The position numbers and the translations under genes are program-made. Positions 1 to 6,067 of a stretch of 33,355 bases of DNA are shown in pieces (position 1 is the first letter of the stretch; each line of letters starts with the position of its first letter). Location of the stretch: NCBI GenBank assembly GCA_005888295.1, contig VAWP01000042.1, positions 1-33,355 on the forward strand. The letters are read 5' to 3'. Below the pieces are notes generated by a model. That model saw nothing but the letters and a program-made list of their open reading frames with translations. It had not been told where the DNA came from and ran no database searches. Source of the stretch: Actinomycetota bacterium. GTDB lineage: Bacteria; Actinomycetota; Acidimicrobiia; Acidimicrobiales; AC-9.

Positions 1-1
1 C

Positions 2-529
2 CTCACCACCTTGAAGCCGCTGGCCGACAACCTGGCCCAGCTGCTGTCGACCTACCGCCCCGACATCAACATCCTCCTCGGCCAGGGCGACAACGTGATG
101 CGGGTGCTGCTGGCCCGTCAGTCCGACATCTCCGACCTCGTCCACGGGCTGTACCGCTACACGTTCAAGTTCGCCGCCTTCCAGAGCCCGCGTGGCGAGA
201 TCTTTGGGGACGGAAGCGGCTTCGCCTACTTCCATACCTTCACCAGCTTCAGTGACATCGACAAGCTGGTCTGCAGCCTCGTCGCTCCCGCTGGGGCACC
301 GCCCCAGCTCCAGCAGGCCCTGGCGCCCCTCCAGGCCGCCCTCGGCCCGCAGTTCGACTGCGCGCCGGGCACCAGCGCCTCGGGGGCGACGTCGACCGGC
401 TCGACCTCCTCGCCCTCGACGGTCGCCAACCAGATGGCCACCTCCGCCATCTCCGCCCTGGGCCAGCCCCAGGTCCCCCAGCGCGCCAACGCGGGTAGCG
501 TCATCGACGGGGTGCTGGGCAGGCCATGA
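2..529 (+). CDS. Mce family protein, C-terminal part (5' end outside window)
   Basis: The open frame enters from the left edge, so only the last ~175 residues are visible. The segment around residues LADNLAQLLSTYRPDI and the stretch on to GLYRYTFKFA has the character of the helical C-terminal region of actinobacterial Mce (MlaD-like) proteins, which form cell-envelope lipid-uptake assemblies. The final ~50 residues are Ser/Thr/Ala/Pro-rich and probably disordered, as is common at Mce C-termini. The MlaD domain itself is not in view, so which Mce paralogue this is cannot be told. It ends 21 bp before the convergent flavoprotein gene; no terminator hairpin is obvious between them. The family call rests on sequence character only. 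Confidence 0.72.
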   Translation, partial: LTTLKPLADNLAQLLSTYRPDINILLGQGDNVMRVLLARQSDISDLVHGLYRYTFKFAAFQSPRGEIFGDGSGFAYFHTFTSFSDIDKLVCSLVAPAGAPPQLQQALAPLQAALGPQFDCAPGTSASGATSTGSTSSPSTVANQMATSAISALGQPQVPQRANAGSVIDGVLGRP

Positions 530-550
530 GCCCACCTCCGACCGCAGCAG

Positions 551-2215
551 CTAGTTGCGCAGGTGCTCGTGCACGAGGCGCACGGCGGTGGCGCCCTCGC
601 CCACTGCCGACGCCACCCGCTTGATGGAGTCCCTGCGGACGTCTCCGGCCGCGAAGACACCGGGCATGCTCGTCTCCAGCGGGAAGGGGTCTCGTGCCTC
701 GTGCCAGAGCGCCCCAGGTTGGGCCCGGAGCTCGGGTCCCGTCACCAGGTAGCCCTGCTCGTCGCGTGCGATGGCATCCGGAAGCCACTGCGTGTGCGGC
801 TCGGCGCCGATCATGAGGAAGAGGGCGGCGGCAGGAACCTGCTCGACGGTGTCGTCGGTGCCGTCGGCAATCATGAGGTGCTCCAGACGCCCGTCACCCC
901 CGCCGCCGACCACCTCGGTCCGGGGGCGAACAATGATGTTGCGAGTGGACCCGATGGCGCGCACGAGGTAGCTGGACATCGACTTCGCCAGGCTGTCGCG
1001 CCGGACGAGCAGTGTGACCGTCCGGGCATGCCTGGCCAGGTGCACTGCGGCCTGGCCGGCAGAGTTGCCGGCGCCGACGATGAAGACGTCCTGATCCTGC
1101 ATAGCCCGGCTCTCGCCCACCGCAGCTCCATAGAAGACGCCGTGCCCCACGAGGGCCTCGACCGACGGTACGCCGAGCCGTCGCCACTCGATCCCCGTGG
1201 CGATGACGACCGCCCGTGCGCCGACCTCGCTGCCGTCGAGCAATCGCACCACCCGATGCTCCCCGCAGCGCTCGAGGGCAACCACCTGCTGGGAGAAGAC
1301 GATGTGGGCACCCATCAGCCACGCCTGCTCGCAGGTTCGCTCCATGAGATCGCCCCCGTTGATGCCGTGGGGAAACCCCGGGTAGTTGCGGATGAGAGGG
1401 CTCGTCCCCGCCTGGCCACCCGAGATCGCCTGCTCGAGGAGCACGGTATCGAGGCCCTCGGACGCGGCGTACACGGCGGCGGTCAACCCGGCCGGACCTG
1501 CTCCCACGACGGCGAGCTCACATGTGTCGATGTCGTTGTCGACCCTGACGCCGATCACGCGAGCGAGATCTGGCAGGCTCGGGTCCATGGTGACCTGCCC
1601 GTCGTAGCGGATCATGACGGGCAGCCGCGAGCCGTCGACACCTGCCTCGTCGAGGAGCTGACGACCGGCCTCGCCCTGCAAGGGGTAGAAGCCGAAGGGG
1701 AGGTTGAAGCGTGTCAGCACGTCGCGCAGCTGGAGCATACGGCTGTCACCCTCCTCGGCCACGATGCGGAAGAGCTCGAAGTTCGGCTCCTGTTCCTTCA
1801 TCCAGGATGAGAGGAACTCGCTCATGGCGCGGTACATCATCTCATCGTCGGCCCAGGGCCGGACGAGGTGGTAGTCGGCTCGCCCCAGGGCGATGGCCTG
1901 TACGGCCGGGCTCGTCGACGAGTAGTCGCGGTCGACGAGGAGCACGCGCTTGGCGCGCGGATACAGCTCGTGCGCCTGGGCGAGGAAATCGGAGGAATCG
2001 TCGTCCACCAGCATGAGCGCCACGGGCTCGTCGGCCGTGGCGAGCTCCCGCATGGCGATGACAGCGTCGTGCGGCGAGTGCTCACCTCGAACGATGAAGT
2101 CCTTGCCGAAGCGCCGCGTCAGATCGGCCAGCAGCACGGCGAGCGAGGTTCGGTCGTGGTCGAGGACGAACAGGACGGGCCGCTGTTCGTGGTTGGCGTC
2201 GGTCCCTGTTGGCAT
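551..2215 (-). CDS. Fused response regulator / thioredoxin-reductase-like FAD oxidoreductase, no CxxC
   Basis: This 554-residue protein has three parts. Residues ~12-135 form a receiver-like domain with acidic residues D71-D73 at the phospho-acceptor strand. Residues ~145-225 look like a thioredoxin/glutaredoxin fold without cysteines. From ~230 on is a thioredoxin-reductase-type flavoprotein: FAD GAGPAG at 238-243, NAD(P)H GAGNSAGQAA at 381-390, and a second FAD motif AAGDVRR near the C-terminus. Where classical thioredoxin reductases carry the redox CxxC (after GVFY, 359-362) this one reads GAAVGES, so disulfide reduction of thioredoxin by the usual route is unlikely. The ATG at 2215 is chosen because the frame upstream overlaps the membrane-protein gene, whose stop lies only 5 bp away. 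The two are probably translationally coupled. Substrate is unknown. Confidence 0.85.
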   Translation of the reverse strand: MPTGTDANHEQRPVLFVLDHDRTSLAVLLADLTRRFGKDFIVRGEHSPHDAVIAMRELATADEPVALMLVDDDSSDFLAQAHELYPRAKRVLLVDRDYSSTSPAVQAIALGRADYHLVRPWADDEMMYRAMSEFLSSWMKEQEPNFELFRIVAEEGDSRMLQLRDVLTRFNLPFGFYPLQGEAGRQLLDEAGVDGSRLPVMIRYDGQVTMDPSLPDLARVIGVRVDNDIDTCELAVVGAGPAGLTAAVYAASEGLDTVLLEQAISGGQAGTSPLIRNYPGFPHGINGGDLMERTCEQAWLMGAHIVFSQQVVALERCGEHRVVRLLDGSEVGARAVVIATGIEWRRLGVPSVEALVGHGVFYGAAVGESRAMQDQDVFIVGAGNSAGQAAVHLARHARTVTLLVRRDSLAKSMSSYLVRAIGSTRNIIVRPRTEVVGGGGDGRLEHLMIADGTDDTVEQVPAAALFLMIGAEPHTQWLPDAIARDEQGYLVTGPELRAQPGALWHEARDPFPLETSMPGVFAAGDVRRDSIKRVASAVGEGATAVRLVHEHLRN

Positions 2216-2220
2216 GGACC

Positions 2221-3120
2221 TCAGGGCTTCGTGGTGGACGTCGTCGACGTGGACGTCGTCGTCGTGGGGGACGTGGTGGAGGTCGTCGGGTGTTGCGGAG
2301 CGCTGGTCGCCGGCGTCGACGAGACGACGGAGGCAGGCGTGCTGGTCGTCGGCGGCGAGGTCGTCGGCGGGGAGGTGGACGTCGAGGTGGGCGGCGGGCT
2401 GGTGACGATCGTCGCGGCGCGGATCCGCCTCGGGATCGGCGTGGTCGGCGTCGTCGCCGGGGTCTGCGCCGGGATCAGGGCGGTGGACGACGGGCCGTCG
2501 TTCGTGATGGTGGTCGGGGTCGTCGAAGGAGGCGCCGGGGCTGGCGCGCTGGTGGTCGGGGGAGAGGTGACCTGACGGACGCGCTGGCTCCGGTTGGAGG
2601 ATGAGGACATGATCGCCACCAGCGTGCCGAGGACGGTGGCCATCACGACGACCGTGACCAGGCCGACGGCGATCCCGAGCCGTGACCGGTCCATAGTGCG
2701 CGCCAGGGCCAGGACGAGCGCCCTGGAGCCGGACGGCGCCGCCCAGGTCACCTCGTCGATCGTGGGCGGGGCCGGCAGCGAGGTGTTCGACTCGACCGGG
2801 GCCCCGTCGCCGTCGACGGCGAAGAACACGAATGCCGGCTTCGTCGTCCCCGTGCCGGTCGGTCGGGCGGCTCCTGCGTCGCCTGGCTCGACGGCGGTGA
2901 TGTCCTCGATCGGCCCCGGGCCGGCGGGTGCCGCCGCCGACGCCGCCAACGTCGGCACCGAGGGCGACGGCGCGCCGCGGCTCGAGATCGACCGCAGGAC
3001 CTCCATGGCCTGCTCGTGGTGCTCGACCGACCGACGCTCTCCCCACTTCGACCACGAGGTGAACCGTGACAGCAGGATGGCGACCACCAGCAAGGCGATG
3101 ACGAGGAAGAAGATGCTCAT
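2221..3120 (-). CDS. Membrane protein with long Thr/Ser/Pro-rich tail
   Basis: The 299-residue product is not recognised. It begins with a hydrophobic segment (MSIFFLVIALLVVAILL), followed by a ~110-residue cytosolic-looking region. A second transmembrane segment lies at about residues 147-170, then a ~130-residue tail dominated by Thr, Ser and Pro, ending in almost pure Thr/Ser. Such tails often span the cell wall or are O-glycosylated in actinobacteria. The ATG at 3120 is preferred over longer frames because the first hydrophobic helix starts there and a G-rich ribosome-binding tract precedes it. It is the first gene of a two-gene unit with the downstream flavoprotein (5-bp gap). Function is unknown; a sensor or anchor for the receiver-flavoprotein is only a guess from linkage. 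Confidence 0.75.
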   Translation of the reverse strand: MSIFFLVIALLVVAILLSRFTSWSKWGERRSVEHHEQAMEVLRSISSRGAPSPSVPTLAASAAAPAGPGPIEDITAVEPGDAGAARPTGTGTTKPAFVFFAVDGDGAPVESNTSLPAPPTIDEVTWAAPSGSRALVLALARTMDRSRLGIAVGLVTVVVMATVLGTLVAIMSSSSNRSQRVRQVTSPPTTSAPAPAPPSTTPTTITNDGPSSTALIPAQTPATTPTTPIPRRIRAATIVTSPPPTSTSTSPPTTSPPTTSTPASVVSSTPATSAPQHPTTSTTSPTTTTSTSTTSTTKP

Positions 3121-3126
3121 TCCCCG

Positions 3127-3152
3127 CCCCCCCCCTTTCGCCCCGAGGCGAA
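3127..3152 (-). promoter_or_regulatory. 5' UTR hairpin followed by a G9 ribosome-binding tract
   Basis: Reading the minus strand, a perfect 6-bp hairpin (TTCGCC, loop TCGG, GGCGAA; plus positions 3137-3152) is followed at once by AG9CGGGGA and the ATG at 3120. The nine-G run (plus 3127-3135) serves as the Shine-Dalgarno region. A hairpin directly beside the ribosome-binding site could affect initiation; this is inference. The homopolymer is also a place where length errors or slippage may occur. Confidence 0.4.
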
Positions 3153-3314
3153 GTCTACGACCCGGCGGGACATCCCCGCCCTCGCCCTCGAGCTCTATTG
3201 AAGCGAATCCCCAGGGCGTCCGCTCGTCGGCCGGGCACCCGGACGCGATGATCGTCGTCGACATCCACCGCAGCGTGTCCGAAATAGGATGCTTCGTGCC
3301 GAGGCGACGGGCAC

Positions 3315-4277
3315 TCAGGACACGCCGCGGCCAGACGCCTCTGCGAACGCCGCGACCACGGCGGGAAGGACGTCGGCACACTGCGCCGCCGACGTGGGCA
3401 CCCTCCCCCCGAGCGTGAAGTCGGTGATGCCGGCCTCGACCTGACCGGGCACCGGCTCCATGGTCCGATCGAGGTCGAGGGTTCCGTCGTACGCCCCGCG
3501 CAGCCGCAGGTCGCCGACGACACGGATCTCGAGCGGGTCCCGCCCGAGGGCGGCGACGGCGTCACGCATGCGGCGGACCGCGGCCGTCGGGTCTGTCATC
3601 TCCTCCCCCCACGGAATCCACCCGGTGGCGTAGCGCGCGATCCGTCCGACCACGCGGGGATTGAGTGTGCCGCTGACCCAGATCGGCACACCGCCGGGCT
3701 GCGTGGGATGCGGAAAGCTGTGCACGGGTCCGAAGGTCAGCGTTGGCGACGAGTGGTACGCGGGGCTGTCGCGCCAGAGGGCCTGGCACGCGGTGAGGCA
3801 CTCGTCGAGCAGCCGACCGCGATCCTCGAACCGCAGGCCGGCGGCCTCGTACTCCTCCCGCTGCCAGCCGACTCCGACGCCGAGGTCGAGCCTTCCGCCC
3901 GACAGCACGTCCAGGGTGGCCGCTGACTTGGCCAGCACCACCGGGCGGCGCAGGGCCGCCAGCAGGATGCCGGTACCGAGGCGCACCCGCGTGGTCCGAC
4001 CCGCGATGAGGGCCAACAGGGTCATCGGCTCCAGCCAGTAGCCGTCCGGCCCGGTCGGCTGTCGTCCACCGGTCATGCCTCCGAGCTCGCTGCGGCCGTA
4101 CTGCTCGAGGTGCTCGCCCAGCACGACGTGGTCCGACAACAGGACACGATCGACGCCGACCCTGTCCGCCGCAACGGCCACGTCGACGACTTCGGACCAG
4201 TCGTGGCGCGGCGCGGCCGAGTAGCTGGTGAGGCGGAGAGCGAGGTTGGCCCTCGTGCTCGAGGATCGGGACGCCAC
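3315..4277 (-). CDS. LLM-class F420-dependent oxidoreductase (TIGR03619-like)
   Basis: The 320-residue protein has the luciferase-like monooxygenase (TIM-barrel) pattern: an N-terminal strand with DHVVLGE-type residues, the block GRTTRVRLGTGIL, then AKSAATLDVLSGGRLDLGVGVGW, which is diagnostic for this superfamily and typical of F420-dependent actinobacterial members. Length matches the family. The start is GTG at 4277; no Shine-Dalgarno is visible, but a TAGTGT box lies 6 nt upstream, so the mRNA is probably leaderless. It is divergent from the broken SDR gene, with mirror-image sequence at the two starts. The substrate cannot be told. Confidence 0.88.
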   Translation of the reverse strand: MASRSSSTRANLALRLTSYSAAPRHDWSEVVDVAVAADRVGVDRVLLSDHVVLGEHLEQYGRSELGGMTGGRQPTGPDGYWLEPMTLLALIAGRTTRVRLGTGILLAALRRPVVLAKSAATLDVLSGGRLDLGVGVGWQREEYEAAGLRFEDRGRLLDECLTACQALWRDSPAYHSSPTLTFGPVHSFPHPTQPGGVPIWVSGTLNPRVVGRIARYATGWIPWGEEMTDPTAAVRRMRDAVAALGRDPLEIRVVGDLRLRGAYDGTLDLDRTMEPVPGQVEAGITDFTLGGRVPTSAAQCADVLPAVVAAFAEASGRGVS

Positions 4278-4353
4278 GAGCTGACACTAGACCTCGAACG
4301 GTCCCAGCCCGGAAGCGCCGAGGAGGATGGTGCCGTGGTAAGAACAGCTCGTG
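4275..4353. promoter_or_regulatory. Divergent, symmetric leaderless promoter region
   Basis: Both genes begin with the same nonamer: CAGCTC followed by the GTG start. They form an inverted repeat at 4275-4283 and 4345-4353. In each direction a -10-like box lies exactly 6 nt before the GTG: TAGTGT for the oxidoreductase (plus 4284-4289) and TAAGAA for the SDR (4339-4344). No convincing -35 was found. An AGGAGG at 4321-4326 leads only to a four-codon reading frame (ATG at 4327, stop at 4339-4341) and is too far from the SDR GTG to serve it. Confidence 0.45.
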
Positions 4354-5113
4354 TCCTGGCAACCCTCGGCGCTCCTCGCCGGCGGGCGCGCGGTCGTCAC
4401 GGGCGGTGCCAACGGGATCGGCCGCGCCGTGTGCCTCGCTTTGGCGGGACACGGCGCCCGGGTCCTGGCGGTCGACGTCGACGAGCACGGCCTGGAGGTC
4501 ACCGTCGGCTCGGCGCAGGGCTCCCTGGGGGAGGTGACCGCCTTGCATGGCGACGTGACCGACCCCGACCTCACGGCCCGTGTCGGAGACGTCGAGGCCG
4601 ACATCCTCGTCAACAACGTGGGCCACTACGTGCGACCCAAGATGGAGTTCGCCGACAGCACCGAGGCCGACTGGGAATCGCTCCGGGAGGTCAATCTGGC
4701 CCACGTGCTGTCGATGACCCGGGCGCTTCTCCCGGGAATGGTCGCCCGAGGGCGCGGCGGCAGCATCGTCAACCTGACGACGGTCGAGGCGTTCCGCGGC
4801 ATCCCCGGCCAGGCCGTGTACTCGGCCTACAAGGCGGCGGTCGGGCAGTTCACCAAGAGCTTGGCGGTGGAGATCGGGCGCCACGGCATTCGCGCCAACG
4901 CGGTGGCGCCCGACCTCGTCGAGACCCCGCAGCTTCCCTTCTCGGAGTGGGTCCCCCCGGACGAGCGATGGCGGTGGGCGACGTGTCCTCGCCTCACCGT
5001 GGTCGTCGTACGTGACCGGCACCACCCTGCACGTCGACGGAGGGACGCTCGCGGCTGGCGGATGGTTCCCCCGCCACAGGGGCGGCTGGACCAACCGACC
5101 AACCGATCCCTGA
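4351..5113 (+). pseudogene. SDR family oxidoreductase, broken by frameshift/deletion near 4984
   Basis: The first ~211 residues are a good classical SDR: cofactor loop TGGANGIG (residues 17-24), NNVGHY at 88-93, and YSAYK with Tyr157/Lys161. The usual catalytic Ser position reads NLTT. After RWRWAT (near 4983) the frame becomes nonsense. The expected C-terminus resumes in another frame from 4985: VLASPWSSYVTGTTLHVDGG, ending at a stop at 5111-5113. Family members normally have roughly 15 residues (a GRxGxPxDVAG-type segment) between these points, so the lesion looks like a deletion not divisible by three rather than a single-base slip. It may be a real pseudogene or an assembly fault. The GTG start at 4351 is probably leaderless. 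Confidence 0.8.
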
Positions 5114-5146
5114 CGCCCGGAGTGATGTGGGCGGCAGGGAAGCGGC

Positions 5147-5152
5147 TAGGGT
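5147..5152 (+). promoter_or_regulatory. Candidate -10 box for the amidohydrolase-like gene
   Basis: TAGGGT at 5147-5152 matches the TAnnnT pattern and equals the -10 box proposed for the ABC exporter at 13620. It lies in the 77-bp gap after the broken SDR. A start site near 5159 would give a ~32-nt leader carrying the GGGG run (5180-5183) before the ATG at 5191. The -35 region is weak. Confidence 0.3.
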
Positions 5153-5190
5153 CTCGGACACGGTCGGCCAGGGGGACAAGGGGCGAACGG

Positions 5191-6060
5191 ATGCCGATGC
5201 CAACCGACATCGGGGTGGTCGATCTGATGATCGGCTTCCCGAGTGGCCAGGCCCGGCGCCACTACGACTTCATGCAGTCGCAGCTGCGTGACGCAGAGAG
5301 CCGGACCATGGAGTTCCCGGCCGAGTACATGTTCAAGCAGGTGCCCAACCAGCTTGACGAAGGCCAGGACCCGGTCCAGGCGACCCTGGGTGAGATGGAC
5401 CGGTTCGGGGTGGCGATCGGTCTGGTCGGGCTGGGCGGGGGCGTCACGGCGCGGGCATTGAAGGAGCATCCCGACCGCTTCAGGGCGAGCCTCGAGGTGG
5501 ACCCCAATGACGTGACCGGCGCCGTGCGTCGTATCCGCAGCGCCTACGACGAGCACGGCATCGTCGCCGTGACGACCTTTCCGGCAGGATGCAACCCCCA
5601 GGTGCCGGTGAGCGACCGCCGGTACTACCCCGTCTACCAGACGTGTATCGACCTGGACATCCCGATCGTCGCCAACGCCGGCGTCGCCGGGCCCCGGCTG
5701 CCGTCTGCGTGCCAGGACGTGATGCATTTCGACCAGGTCTGCTACGACTTCCCAGAGCTGCGCATCGTCATGCGTCACGGCGCCGAGCCCTGGGAGGCCC
5801 TCGCCGTCAAGCTCATGCTCAAGTGGCCGGGCCTCTACTACATGACGAGCGCCTTTGCCCCCAAGTACTACCCGGTTCCGATCATCGACTACGCCAACAC
5901 CCGCGGCGCCGACAAGGTGATGTACGCCGGCTACTACCCGATGGGCCTGAGCCTGGAGCGCATCTTCAGTGAGCTGCCGAACGTCTCGTTCAGGGACCAC
6001 GTGTGGCCGAAGTTCCTGCGGGAGAATGCCGTTCGGGTCTTCAAGCTCGACGCCGGGTGA
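5191..6060 (+). CDS. Amidohydrolase-2-like TIM-barrel protein lacking several metal ligands
   Basis: The 289-residue protein follows the amidohydrolase-2 (ACMSD-like) pattern, with FPELRIVMRHGAEPW and a C-terminal LRENAVRVFKL that resembles the family's NA.RVF ending. Several positions that normally bind metal or do catalysis look altered. The N-terminal HxH region reads VVDLMIGFP, the mid-barrel PV.xHxG position reads PIVANAGVAG, and the usual SDYP/TDFP Asp near the end reads AGYYP. It may therefore be non-catalytic or use another chemistry. The ATG at 5191 is chosen for the G-rich run 7 nt upstream. The frame is open further upstream only because the broken SDR happens to be in register, so it is not a fusion. 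Confidence 0.8.
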   Translation: MPMPTDIGVVDLMIGFPSGQARRHYDFMQSQLRDAESRTMEFPAEYMFKQVPNQLDEGQDPVQATLGEMDRFGVAIGLVGLGGGVTARALKEHPDRFRASLEVDPNDVTGAVRRIRSAYDEHGIVAVTTFPAGCNPQVPVSDRRYYPVYQTCIDLDIPIVANAGVAGPRLPSACQDVMHFDQVCYDFPELRIVMRHGAEPWEALAVKLMLKWPGLYYMTSAFAPKYYPVPIIDYANTRGADKVMYAGYYPMGLSLERIFSELPNVSFRDHVWPKFLRENAVRVFKLDAG

Positions 6061-6067
6061 CGAGGTC

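Noticed and set aside
551-3055. An 834-residue start for the flavoprotein
   Set aside because: The first 280 residues are an alternate-frame reading of the membrane-protein gene, and the product begins sensibly at the ATG at 2215, 5 bp after that gene's stop.
3048-3062. CCACTTCGACCA as another copy of the 19043-19110 repeat
   Set aside because: It lacks one base of the core, has no paired arm, and lies in coding sequence for SWSKW, so it is best seen as chance.
4351-6060. A 569-residue SDR-amidohydrolase fusion protein
   Set aside because: The middle ~70 residues match neither family, and the true SDR C-terminus lies in a different frame at 4985-5113. The amidohydrolase has its own ribosome-binding run and ATG at 5191.
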